From contig JAUIBT010000003.1 of NCBI GenBank assembly GCA_030428255.1, positions 62,001 through 126,000 on the forward strand: 64,000 bases of DNA, in the 5' to 3' direction. A program made the translations under genes and the position numbers. The notes below the pieces were generated by a model. It did not search any database, was not told the origin of the DNA, and saw nothing but the letters and a program-made list of their open reading frames with translations. Shown one piece after another: positions 25,269 through 33,569 of the stretch. This DNA is from Alphaproteobacteria bacterium (lineage in GTDB: Bacteria > Pseudomonadota > Alphaproteobacteria > UBA7985 > JAUIBT01). Every line of letters begins with the position of its first letter. The stretch's first letter is position 1.

Positions 25269-26090
25269 TTGAGTGACGCATCGCAAGCTAACGCCATCCG
25301 TCAATGGTGGCGCACATCTATCATCGACATGGAGCCAGGGCGAATTGCCTTTCGCGGTCATCCCATTCAAGAGTTGATCGGCGCGGTGTCATTTCCGCAA
25401 ATGATTTGGCTGATGGTGCGCGGCGACCTGCCCAGCGATGCTCAGGCCAAGCTGTTTGAAGCCGCACTGGTTGCGGGCGTTGATCACGGGCCCCAGGCTC
25501 CGTCGATTGCGGCCGCGCGCATGGCGGCGACCTGCGGCGTCGGGCTGAACAATGTCATGGCAAATGGCGTCAACATGTTGGGGGACGTCCACGGCGGCGC
25601 GGGCGAACAGTGCGCGGAACTTTACTATGACATCGCAGCCAAGATGGATGCTGGGCAGTCGCTGGACGCAGCGGTCGAAGCGGGGCTGAGCGACTGGCAG
25701 GCGAGCCATGGCAAGATTGTCTCGGGCTTCGGCCACCGGTTCCATAAGCCGATAGATCCGCGCGCGCCCCGACTGATGGCGCTGGTACGCGAGGCCGCAG
25801 GTCTTGGTACGGTCAGCGGTCGGTTTGCCGACATCGGCGAAGGCCTGCAGGCAGCCTTGGCGCGCCAGCGCGCTGGACGGCCACTTGCGATGAACATTGA
25901 CGGCGCTACGGCGGTTATCTTCTGCGAGCTTGGCTTTCCAGCTCCTTTGTCGCGCGGCTTGTTTTGCCTTTCGCGTTCGGTTGGGATCTTGGCGCACGGC
26001 TGGGAGCAAATGCAGCAAGGCGGGCGCAACAAAGGGCCCATGCCGCCTGATTTTTTGCCCCTCTACGAGCCGCCAGACCCGAGCGCGTGA
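25269..26090 (+). CDS. Citryl-CoA lyase-like protein (citrate synthase family)
   Basis: This protein of 273 residues belongs to the short citrate-synthase-family proteins annotated as citryl-CoA lyase. Catalytic positions are visible: the first histidine in GDVHGGAGEQC, the second in GFGHRFHKPIDPRAPRL, and the aspartate in MNIDGATAVIFCELGF. It lacks the N-terminal region of true citrate synthase (about 430 residues). The start is TTG at 25269 with AGGAG seven bases before it. It lies 30 bp after the TRAP large subunit, so it probably acts on the imported acid by cleaving or forming a C-C bond on a CoA ester. The exact substrate is unknown. Confidence 0.85.
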   Translation: MSDASQANAIRQWWRTSIIDMEPGRIAFRGHPIQELIGAVSFPQMIWLMVRGDLPSDAQAKLFEAALVAGVDHGPQAPSIAAARMAATCGVGLNNVMANGVNMLGDVHGGAGEQCAELYYDIAAKMDAGQSLDAAVEAGLSDWQASHGKIVSGFGHRFHKPIDPRAPRLMALVREAAGLGTVSGRFADIGEGLQAALARQRAGRPLAMNIDGATAVIFCELGFPAPLSRGLFCLSRSVGILAHGWEQMQQGGRNKGPMPPDFLPLYEPPDPSA

Positions 26091-26158
26091 GGCAGGGCGC
26101 TTAGGGCAGGGCGTGCGCCGACAAAGCCCCGCGCTCAGGCTGTGGCCTGGGAGCGGCG

Positions 26159-27400
26159 TTAGGCAGGACGTGCAGTGATCTGTAGGCTTTTAGGTCCGCG
26201 CACCGACAGGCCGCGCTTATAGGACGGCGCTTCTGTCAGCTCGATCGCAGAAAAGCGCTGGTTCAAAGTGCCAAACACCAACTCCATATCCAGGCGCGCT
26301 AAGTGGTTGCCCAGACAGAAGTGCGCGCCGCCGCCAAAGGCAATGTGGCGCACGGGTTGGCGACCCACGTCGAACTGATCGGCTTGCTCAAACTGCTCGG
26401 GGTCGCGGTTGGCGGCCCCATAAAGCAGTCCAAAGCGGGTGCCGCGCGGAAAACTGCGCCCTGCGATTTGGCAGTCCTGAGTGGCGAAGCGGTGGAAATA
26501 GGGCAGGGGCGATTCAAAGCGAAACATCTCGTGTACCGCGCTGCGCATCAAGCTGGGGTCGTCGCGCAAGCGCTGGTGTTGCTCGGGAAAACGCAGCAAG
26601 CTGTGCAGCCCTGAGCCCAGCACGTCAATGGTCGATCCATGCCCGGCCATCAAGATCAGCATGGCGAGAGAGATGGTCTCTTCGCAGTTGGTGCGGCCCG
26701 CCCTTTCGTGTTCGACCAGCCGGCTCATGAGATCGTCGCGCGGTTGGCGGCGACGTTCGGCGATCATGTCTTCCAGGTAGAGGCAGAAGTCCTTGGCCGC
26801 TTGCTCGGCGCGCTGCTTTTGCGTCAGCGTGCGGCCGACATTGTAGTAACTGACCACGGCTTCCGACCAGGCACGCAGCAAGGCGCAGTCGTCCTCGGGC
26901 ACGCCCAGAATGTGGCCGATGACATGACCCGGCAAGTGAGCCGCAAAATCGCCGACGAAGTCAAAGCTCTGGCGGTCGCGCAAGGGCTGCAACAAGCGGT
27001 CGATCAGGGCCTGAATGTAGGGGCGTTGGGTCTCGACCAAGGCGGGCGTGAAGTCACGAAACACCAGCTTGCGCTGGCGGTCGTGTTGCGGGCCCTCCAG
27101 GTCCAGCATGTTGTGCTGCACATAACGCTCGTGAAAGGGCATGTCGTGCATGCCACCCTTGATCTGAAGTTCGCGCAACTCGGTCTCGCTGAACAGGCCC
27201 TCGACACTGCGCAGCATGCTGGGGTCTAGGGTCAGCGCACGCACTTGCTTGTAGCCCGTGCACATCCAGGTATCTTCTGGTGCGTAGTAGTAGGGCTGAC
27301 CGCTGTCACGCAGCGCGGCATAGACGCGGTAAGGGTCGGCTGCAAAGTCCGCGGACAGCGGGTCGAAGTCGAAATCTTGAGACGAGGGCGTCGAGGTCAT
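26159..27400 (-). CDS. Cytochrome P450
   Basis: This is a soluble P450 of about 413 residues. The I-helix is LMAGHGSTIDVLG, the ExxR is EMFRFESP and the haem loop is IAFGGGAHFCLGNHLARLD. The ATG at 27400 precedes the usual N-terminal segment (FDFDPLSADFAADPYRVYAA); no clear ribosome site is visible, and a start at 27466 would add 22 residues of low resemblance. It converges with the citryl-CoA-lyase gene and lies downstream of the SHP/dihaem operon on the same strand, 156 bp away. No dedicated reductase is next to it. Substrate unknown. Confidence 0.92.
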   Translation of the reverse strand: MTSTPSSQDFDFDPLSADFAADPYRVYAALRDSGQPYYYAPEDTWMCTGYKQVRALTLDPSMLRSVEGLFSETELRELQIKGGMHDMPFHERYVQHNMLDLEGPQHDRQRKLVFRDFTPALVETQRPYIQALIDRLLQPLRDRQSFDFVGDFAAHLPGHVIGHILGVPEDDCALLRAWSEAVVSYYNVGRTLTQKQRAEQAAKDFCLYLEDMIAERRRQPRDDLMSRLVEHERAGRTNCEETISLAMLILMAGHGSTIDVLGSGLHSLLRFPEQHQRLRDDPSLMRSAVHEMFRFESPLPYFHRFATQDCQIAGRSFPRGTRFGLLYGAANRDPEQFEQADQFDVGRQPVRHIAFGGGAHFCLGNHLARLDMELVFGTLNQRFSAIELTEAPSYKRGLSVRGPKSLQITARPA

Positions 27401-27556
27401 GGCGGGCACCGTTGTAGGCAGGTCGAGCAGTGGCCATGCTAGCCTGCAAGCACGTTTGGCGTCCACGACCTTTTGTTGGCCATTTGGTGCTGCCGATCCG
27501 TCGTCGTCAAACCAAGGGGGCGGCCAGATCCGAGCGCCCCCGCACCGCTGCTTCCA

Positions 27557-28093
27557 TCAATCGTCGTCGAAATAGCCGCGATCTGCTGCCTTGTGACAGG
27601 CTTGGCAGTTGGACATGGACCCTGCGCGCTTCTTGGCAGCTCGCGATACTTCATGGTCGTGCTCGTGCTTGAACCAGCGCAGGTCGGTGATGCGCAAAGG
27701 CGGAGCAGTGGCCAAGTCAAAGCCACGGAAGGCACGACTCTTAGATCGCGCGGAGTGCTTAATCAAATAGCCCTCAATGGCCGTCATGGCGTCTGACGAC
27801 AGGCTGGCATCCTCGCCAAAGTGGTCAGACAGATTGGCCATGATGACCTCCCAGCTTTCCATTGGCAGGAAGTTGGCGGGAAAGGCCAGGTGACAGGCCG
27901 AACATTCCTCCAAGAACTGGTCCTTATCGCTGGCGGGAGCGCTCTGGCCCCAAGCCAAGGTTGGGCTGGCCAGAAGCGCCAGGCCAAACAGGGCCAGGGC
28001 TTTCAGGGTTGGGGCTTTCAGGGTCGAGGTTTTCTGGGGCGGGGTTTTCTGGGTTGGGGCGTTCCGGGGCGGGGCAGTTGGGGCGCGAAACAT
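27557..28093 (-). CDS. Dihaem cytochrome c (DHC family), exported
   Basis: This protein of 178 residues has two c-type haem sites, CSACH (near residue 68) and CQACH (near residue 166). A signal peptide (LKALALFGLALLASPTLAWG) is preceded by an n-region of about 30 residues made of five-residue repeats. It matches the DHC group, which delivers electrons to SHP in purple bacteria. AGGAG precedes the ATG at ten bases. It is the last gene of the operon with the b561-dihaem fusion and the SHP-like protein. Its haem-1 region is very similar to the C-terminal domain of that fusion (EECSACH-x-AFPA and DHFGEDASL), so the two are paralogous. Confidence 0.88.
   Translation of the reverse strand: MFRAPTAPPRNAPTQKTPPQKTSTLKAPTLKALALFGLALLASPTLAWGQSAPASDKDQFLEECSACHLAFPANFLPMESWEVIMANLSDHFGEDASLSSDAMTAIEGYLIKHSARSKSRAFRGFDLATAPPLRITDLRWFKHEHDHEVSRAAKKRAGSMSNCQACHKAADRGYFDDD
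28002..28076. repeat. Five in-frame 15-bp units inside the dihaem cytochrome gene
   Basis: Units such as TTCAGGGTTGGGGCT, TTCTGGGGCGGGGTT and TTCTGGGTTGGGGCG follow each other with a 15-bp period. On the minus strand they encode five-residue repeats (KTPPQ, KTSTL, KAPTL and variants) in the positively charged n-region of the signal peptide, so changes in copy number keep the frame. Confidence 0.85.
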
Positions 28094-28139
28094 GAAAGTT
28101 GGCTCCTAAATTTTTTGGGTGAGGTTTGAGCGCGCTGGC

Positions 28140-28550
28140 CTAGATCGACGACAGCCAGGACAGCAGGTCGGCCTTTTCGCCAGCGCTGCACTCACGGCCT
28201 AGGACCGAAGTGCAGTTGCGGCGGATCCACTTTTCGAACTTTGCCAAGTCGGTGAAGCGCGCGGGGTTGGCGCTTGAGGCCATGGGCTCAATGGGCTTGC
28301 CAACGCGGGTCGTTCCGGCTTTGGTCGGATCATTGGTGTGGCAGGTTGTGCACGACGGTGTGGCGGGCTTGCCGCCAGTGTGGTTGCCAAGAAACAGGGC
28401 TTTGCCAGCGTCTGGGTCGCCTGGGCGCCCAGCCTCCAGGCTGAATCCTTCGATTAAGGCTTGCGCGCTGGTATCCTGGGCCGAGACTGTTGTGGAAACA
28501 AAAGCTGAGGCGACGGAAAGAATTAGAACTGGCGGGATTGAGCATTTCAT
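28140..28550 (-). CDS. SHP-type (DUF1924) monohaem cytochrome c
   Basis: This exported protein of 136 residues has a signal peptide (MKCSIPPVLILSVASAFVST, cleaved near SAQ) and a single haem site, CTTCH. The C-terminal part WIRRNCTSVLGRECSAGEK matches the SHP (sphaeroides haem protein) group. In Rhodobacter SHP an asparagine is the sixth haem ligand and leaves on reduction, allowing O2 binding, and a disulfide lies next to it; the NC...RxC arrangement here fits that. The ATG at 28550 overlaps the stop of the b561 fusion as ATGA. Together with the dihaem and b561 proteins it forms the known SHP-DHC-b561 gene set. The physiological role of SHP is not settled. Confidence 0.88.
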   Translation of the reverse strand: MKCSIPPVLILSVASAFVSTTVSAQDTSAQALIEGFSLEAGRPGDPDAGKALFLGNHTGGKPATPSCTTCHTNDPTKAGTTRVGKPIEPMASSANPARFTDLAKFEKWIRRNCTSVLGRECSAGEKADLLSWLSSI

Positions 28551-29680
28551 GGTGTTTTGTCCTTTGGTAGAGCGATGGCAAGCGGGCTGAACAGACCCGT
28601 TTCGGCATCCTTGTGACAGGCTGCACAGTTGGCAGCCGTATAGATGGGCGCGCGCGCGAACTGCTCTGGTGGCATGTCGGCGTGGATGGCCTTCCAACCC
28701 GGCGTCGCGGTGATTTGCCCAACGGCTTGCGGGTCGGATTGTGCAAAGGCATGGGCTGGAAGCGTGTCGGCTGTCTGCGAGGCATGAGCAACGAGCCAGG
28801 CGGCAATCAGGGCCGTTGTGGCCTCATCCAGGCTCGCGTCCTCGCCAAAGTGTTGATCCAGGCTGGTGACGAGGCTGGTCCAGGCCTCGGCGGGAAGCAA
28901 GCTAGCGGGGAAGGCCATGTGGCACGCGCTACACTCTTCGGCAACGGTCTGGTCCATCGCGCCTGGCAGCCCGGCCACTGGGCGTCCGGCCAAGGTGCCA
29001 TAGCTTGTGACAGCGATCACCGCCACCACCAGCGCCAAGGCCAGGCTGGCTGGCAGTTTGGCCTGGGTTGAGCTTGGCAGGTGGTCACCGTCGCGGTTCT
29101 GCTTCTTGCCCGTAACCATGGCCGCGGCCAGGTTTTCACGGTTGCGCTGGCTTTCAAATACGACCCCGCCCAGGTGAGCAATAACCATAGCCATCAACGC
29201 GAAGGCCAAAAGCTCGTGGATATCGCGGCTGAGGTGGCCCAGCGCGAAACCGCCAGCAGCAAAGGGGCCGATCTTATAGAGGCCGCCCAGCGCCAGGCCG
29301 CCGGTCACTGCCAAGGCCAGCACAGCAGTCCAGAGCCCCAGCACCATGAGAGCGCCCAAAGGATTGTGCCCAAGGTGGCGACCATCACGCCCGCGTACAT
29401 GGGCGATGATGGCTGCTGGCCCGCGCAGGAAGTCAGAAAATCGCGCCGATCCCGGCCCGGTGAAGCCCCAAACGATGCGCAACAGCACCGTGATCAGGGC
29501 AGCGATGCCGACCGATAGGTGCAGCGCTAAGCGCGGCAGGCCGCCAAAAAACCCGCTGAGAAGTGCCACAGCGAGGCAGCCCACCAAGACCCAATGGGAC
29601 AGGCGCACAAAGCGATCCCAGACCTTTAGGGTGGAGGCGGGCGGCATAGAGCTCGATTGGGCCGGGTCAGGCGTTGACAT
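28547..29680 (-). CDS. Cytochrome b561 fused to a dihaem cytochrome c domain
   Basis: This protein of 377 residues has a membrane b561 domain (about residues 15-180, with four helices; histidines in RLSHWVLVG, LALHLSV, RDIHELLAF and IAHLGGVVF) followed by another helix (about 210-230) and a periplasmic domain with two c-haem sites, CSACH and CAACH. It would pass quinol electrons across the membrane to the soluble DHC and SHP proteins. The ATG at 29680 is preferred over a TTG four codons upstream. In many organisms the b561 and DHC parts are separate; here a fusion and a free DHC are both present. It is the first gene of the operon. Confidence 0.9.
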   Translation of the reverse strand: MSTPDPAQSSSMPPASTLKVWDRFVRLSHWVLVGCLAVALLSGFFGGLPRLALHLSVGIAALITVLLRIVWGFTGPGSARFSDFLRGPAAIIAHVRGRDGRHLGHNPLGALMVLGLWTAVLALAVTGGLALGGLYKIGPFAAGGFALGHLSRDIHELLAFALMAMVIAHLGGVVFESQRNRENLAAAMVTGKKQNRDGDHLPSSTQAKLPASLALALVVAVIAVTSYGTLAGRPVAGLPGAMDQTVAEECSACHMAFPASLLPAEAWTSLVTSLDQHFGEDASLDEATTALIAAWLVAHASQTADTLPAHAFAQSDPQAVGQITATPGWKAIHADMPPEQFARAPIYTAANCAACHKDAETGLFSPLAIALPKDKTP

Positions 29681-29990
29681 GAAGGCTCGCAAAGCATGGC
29701 TAGAAAAGGAGCGATTAGCAAAGCCTGCGGCCTACCTAACAGCAATGTGCCGCCGGTCATGCCAGGGCACCTCGGGCCCTAAGCTTAGGCGACTAAACCT
29801 GCACAGCCTGCAATCTAAACCGAAGTTTATGGGTGGGTGGGGGTAATAACTGCGATAATTCAGCTGGCTTTGGGTGCGCTGGGGTGCGTGAGAGTTCTGG
29901 TGTCGCGCCGCCTTCCAGGCTAAGGCTCAAGGCAAGCGCGGGGCCAGTAGCACGCTGACCCGAGAGACCGACTAACGGGAGGAATGCGTC
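29681..29990. other. Divergent intergenic stretch with a 12-bp palindrome
   Basis: This gap of 310 bp lies between the b561-dihaem operon (minus) and the DAO-type oxidase (plus). CCTAAGCTTAGG at 29778-29789 is a perfect palindrome, followed by two direct copies of CTAAACC (29793-29799 and 29815-29821). These may be operators. No gene or clear promoter was recognised. Confidence 0.5.
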
Positions 29991-31127
29991 TTGATAGAGT
30001 CGATCGCACCGGTTGATTTTGCAGTGATTGGCGCGGGTATCGCTGGTGCCTCGGTGGCCTACCGCATGGCGCAAGAGGCCAAGGTGCTGCTGCTTGAGCG
30101 CGAGTCCCAGCCTGGCTATCACTCGACGGGGCGTTCGGCGGCCATGTTCGAGCCCGCCTATGGTCCAGCACCCATCCGCGCTTTAACGCGTGCCTCTGCG
30201 GACTTTTTTGGCACCCCGCCTCAGGGGTTTTGCGACGGCGCTTTGCTCGCGCCGCGCGCTGCGATCTTTTTGGCGCGTGAGGATCAATTGCCGAGCCTGG
30301 AGGCCTTTCTTGCCGACATGGCTGGCCTGCCTGGCATCGAGCGGTTGAGCGCGCAAGATCTAGAGGCCCGCGTCCCTTTGCTGCGCCCCGGCTATGCCAG
30401 CGCTGGGGCCTTTGACCCCTTGGGCTCGGACATCGACGTGCATGCGCTGCTGGCAGGCTTCTTGGCTGCTTTTCGTGCTGCGGGTGGTCAGCTTGTCACC
30501 AAAGCCGAGGTGCAAGGACTGGCCCGCAAGCAGGGGCTATGGCAGGTCCAAACCAGCGCGGGCCTGGTCCAGGCCAAAGCAGTGATCAACGCTGCGGGCG
30601 CTTGGGCTGACCAACTTGGCGCGCTGGCGGGCGCGGAGACGATTGGCCTGGTGCCCAAGCGGCGCACGGCCTTGTTGGTAGACCCGCCCGAAGCTCTGGC
30701 GAGCCAAGACTTGCCTTTGATCGTTGACATGGACGAAGATTTTTACATCAAGCCAGACGCGGGCCGCTTGCTGATCTCACCGGCCAACGAAGACCCAGAG
30801 CTTCCCTGCGATGTGCAGCCTGATGAGCTGGACGTGGCGATCTGCGTTGATCGCATCCAGCAGGCCTTTGATCTGCCGATCCGTAGGATTGCCCACAAGT
30901 GGGCCGGGCTGCGCAGCTTTGTCGCCGACAAATCGCCGGTGGTGGGCTGGTCCCAACAGGTCGAGGGCTTCTTTTGGCTGGCGGGGCAGGGTGGCTATGG
31001 CATTCAGTCCAGTCCGGCGCTGTCGCGCTATGCAGCAGCCTTGGCGCTGGGCCACAGCGCGCCCGCTGACATCCTCGCCGAAGGGCTGGAGCTCGCCAGC
31101 ATCGCGGTGGAGCGCCTAGGCCGCTAG
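29991..31127 (+). CDS. FAD-dependent oxidoreductase, DAO family
   Basis: This flavoprotein of 378 residues resembles glycine/D-amino acid oxidases and dehydrogenases. The dinucleotide-binding motif is AVIGAGIAGASVAYRMA at residue 7 onward, followed by RSAAMFEPAYG, and a C-terminal FAD-contact block GFFWLAGQGGYGIQSSPALS. The start is TTG at 29991 with GGGAGG eight bases before it; the nearby ATG at 29983 is out of frame. The product is likely an imine or keto acid from a secondary or D-amino acid. It converges with the LysR gene, and their stop codons share the tetranucleotide CTAG. Confidence 0.9.
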   Translation: MIESIAPVDFAVIGAGIAGASVAYRMAQEAKVLLLERESQPGYHSTGRSAAMFEPAYGPAPIRALTRASADFFGTPPQGFCDGALLAPRAAIFLAREDQLPSLEAFLADMAGLPGIERLSAQDLEARVPLLRPGYASAGAFDPLGSDIDVHALLAGFLAAFRAAGGQLVTKAEVQGLARKQGLWQVQTSAGLVQAKAVINAAGAWADQLGALAGAETIGLVPKRRTALLVDPPEALASQDLPLIVDMDEDFYIKPDAGRLLISPANEDPELPCDVQPDELDVAICVDRIQQAFDLPIRRIAHKWAGLRSFVADKSPVVGWSQQVEGFFWLAGQGGYGIQSSPALSRYAAALALGHSAPADILAEGLELASIAVERLGR

Positions 31128-32110
31128 GAGCCAGCGCCATAGGTACGCTGAGCCAGCGGCGTTGCCGCGACGGCGGCCTGCAATTGGTCAAGCACCAACT
31201 GCTCGGCGCGATTTTGGCGCTTGGCAGGGTTGGTGACCAAGAAGATATCGACGGCGGGCGGTGTGTCCAGAGACGGCAGACGCCAGAGCTGGCCAGCCTC
31301 GACATCGCCTTGAGCGACGTGCAGCGGCAAGGCCCCGATGCCCAGACCACAGACGATCATGCGCCGCACCTCCTCCAGGTTCGAGGACTGACCAACAATC
31401 TGCTGATCCAGGCCCAAGCGCTGGCGCAGGGCTGCGACCGGCCGCAACGCATCGTTGAGCGCCTCGGTCTCAAAGGCGACGGCGGGCAGGCCGCGCAGCG
31501 CGTCGGGGGGCAGGTCCTGGCGGCCAAAAAGCGGATGGCTGGGGCCGCAGAAAAAGCCGAAGAATTCGCGGTACAGCAGGCTGTAGTCCAGCCCCGCCAG
31601 CCGCCGCCCCACGAGGCAAATGCCAAAGCTGGCGAGTTTATCGCGCACCGCCTGAGCCACCGCAACACTGGGCTCTGAGCGCAAACGAAAGGCGATCCTT
31701 GGATGCTTGGCATGGCTGTCTTGCAACAGCGCGTCCAGCAGCGGTGTGGTGACATGGCTGGCCAGATGGATCGCGACCTGCCCCGAAATCTCCGCGCTGG
31801 CCTCGGCTGCGAGGGGTTTGAGCTGGGCGACTTGCGCGTAGAGATCCGCGCACTCGCGGTAGAGCAGGCGGCCCGTGGCGGTGAGCTCAAAGCTGCCGCG
31901 CCCGCGCGCAATGAGGCGTGCGCCTACCGCCAGCTCAAGGCGCTGCAAAGCCAAGCTGACCGCCGGTTGGCCGCGTCCCAGGCGCTCGGCGGCCTTGGTA
32001 ATGCTGCCTGCCTCAACGATGGCTACGAAGCTGCGCAAAAGGTTCCAGTCCAGGCTGTCGGCAAAACGGTCCGGCGCGCGCGTTACATTAACTGTATTGA
32101 TGCTTTTCAT
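31124..32110 (-). CDS. LysR-family transcriptional regulator
   Basis: This regulator of 328 residues has an N-terminal helix-turn-helix (about residues 18-80: NLLRSFVAIVEAGSITKAAE, RLGRGQPAVSLALQRLELAV) and a LysR effector domain. The ATG at 32110 is chosen because it lies about 18 residues before the helix-turn-helix; the longer frame would run into the divergent aminotransferase gene. It is divergent from the aminotransferase cassette at 32208 with a 97-bp gap, so it probably controls that cassette and perhaps the DAO gene. Its stop overlaps that of the DAO gene by four bases. Confidence 0.92.
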   Translation of the reverse strand: MKSINTVNVTRAPDRFADSLDWNLLRSFVAIVEAGSITKAAERLGRGQPAVSLALQRLELAVGARLIARGRGSFELTATGRLLYRECADLYAQVAQLKPLAAEASAEISGQVAIHLASHVTTPLLDALLQDSHAKHPRIAFRLRSEPSVAVAQAVRDKLASFGICLVGRRLAGLDYSLLYREFFGFFCGPSHPLFGRQDLPPDALRGLPAVAFETEALNDALRPVAALRQRLGLDQQIVGQSSNLEEVRRMIVCGLGIGALPLHVAQGDVEAGQLWRLPSLDTPPAVDIFLVTNPAKRQNRAEQLVLDQLQAAVAATPLAQRTYGAGS

Positions 32111-32207
32111 ATGAAATATGAATTTGGCTAAACTTGTTGGGTGTGCAAGTCTTTTCGCATTACAAGCCAGCTGCGCGGGGTTGCGCGCTGTATCAGGAGC
32201 AGTGTTC

Positions 32208-33569
32208 ATGTCCAACTCGGGGTCCAAATCGGCATCCAGTCCTCTGTTCTATCAAAGCCGCTTGACGCGCCCCGAACTGGAGCGCGCCGAAGGCATTTAT
32301 ATGTGGGACAAGGCGGGCAAGCGCTATTTGGACGGCTCGTCGGGGGCCATGGTTTCCAACATCGGCCACTCCAACCCGGCGGTGCTGGAGGCCATGCGTC
32401 GCCAGATGGAAAAGTCCACCTTTGGCTATCGCCTGCACTTCCAGACCGAAGCCTCTGAGGCACTGGCCGCCAAGACCGCAGCCCTGAGCCCGCAGGGCTT
32501 GAACCGGGTGTTCTTCGTCTCAGGCGGCTCGGAAGCGGTGGAAAGTGCGATCAAATTCGCCCGCCAATACGCGCTGAGCCAAGGCCAAGCCCAACGCTAC
32601 AAGGTCATCTCGCGCATGCCGTCTTACCACGGTTCGACCTTGGGAGCCCTGGCGGTCACTGGCTATGCGCCACTTGCTGAGCCCTTTGACCCCATGATGC
32701 GGCCCATGCCCAAGATCCCCGCGCCGCGCGCCTATCTGGACGGCCTGGATATGGACGACCCGGCGACTGGCCTGCACTACGCCAACATGCTGGAGCAGAA
32801 GATTTTGGACGAGGGGCCATCGACCGTGCTGGCCTTTATCGTCGAACCTGTCGGTGGAGCTTCGACCGGCGCGCTGGTGCCGCCTGCGGGCTATATGCAG
32901 CGCATCCGTGAAATCTGCGATGCTTACGGCGTGCTGTTGATCCACGACGAGGTCATGTCGGGCGGCGGGCGCACAGGCAAGTTTTGGGGCGCCGAACACT
33001 GGCAGACAAAGCCCGATTTGATCGCCATCTCAAAAGGCTTTGGCGGCGGCTATGTTCCCTTGGGTGCCATGGTGGCGCGCGATGATATGGTTGAAGCCGT
33101 GCTGGACGACGGCGGCTTCATGCACGGACACACCTACGCGGGCAACCCGCTGGCCTGCTCGGCGGGTCTGGCGGTGATCGAGGAGATCGAGCGCCAGGGC
33201 ATGATCGACAACGCTGGCGCCATGGGTGCCAAGCTCAAGGCGCGCTTGAGCGGGTTGATGAACCGCTTCCCCTTCATTGGCGACGTGCGCGGCAAAGGCC
33301 TGCTGCTGGCTTTTGAGCTGGTGGCCGATCGCATCAGCATGGCCCCATTGCCCAAGGCGCTGAACGCTTACAACCGCTTGGTGGATATCGCTTATGACAA
33401 GGGGTTGATCATCTACTCCCGCCGCACGCGCGGGGGCCTGTCGGGCGATCACTTCCTGGTTTGCCCGCCGATGATCGTTGGCGACGAAGGCCTGGAGGAG
33501 ATCATGGACAGCCTGGAAGCCAGCCTTGAGATTTTTGCCCGCGAGGCAGGCTTGGACATGGCCTCATGA
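32208..33569 (+). CDS. Class III PLP-dependent aminotransferase
   Basis: This enzyme of 453 residues belongs to the class III family. It shows FFVSGGSEAVESAIKFARQY (cofactor phosphate), the aspartate in LLIHDEVMSGGGRTG and the Schiff-base lysine in AISKGFGGGYVPLGAMV. The ATG at 32208 follows AGGAG; the frame is open upstream only into the promoter gap. It begins a cassette of five genes, the first four joined by overlaps: aminotransferase, acetyltransferase, CoA-transferase A and B, and an M20 deacylase. The amino donor is unknown; an omega-amino acid with a later CoA-ester step would fit the neighbours. Confidence 0.93.
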   Translation: MSNSGSKSASSPLFYQSRLTRPELERAEGIYMWDKAGKRYLDGSSGAMVSNIGHSNPAVLEAMRRQMEKSTFGYRLHFQTEASEALAAKTAALSPQGLNRVFFVSGGSEAVESAIKFARQYALSQGQAQRYKVISRMPSYHGSTLGALAVTGYAPLAEPFDPMMRPMPKIPAPRAYLDGLDMDDPATGLHYANMLEQKILDEGPSTVLAFIVEPVGGASTGALVPPAGYMQRIREICDAYGVLLIHDEVMSGGGRTGKFWGAEHWQTKPDLIAISKGFGGGYVPLGAMVARDDMVEAVLDDGGFMHGHTYAGNPLACSAGLAVIEEIERQGMIDNAGAMGAKLKARLSGLMNRFPFIGDVRGKGLLLAFELVADRISMAPLPKALNAYNRLVDIAYDKGLIIYSRRTRGGLSGDHFLVCPPMIVGDEGLEEIMDSLEASLEIFAREAGLDMAS

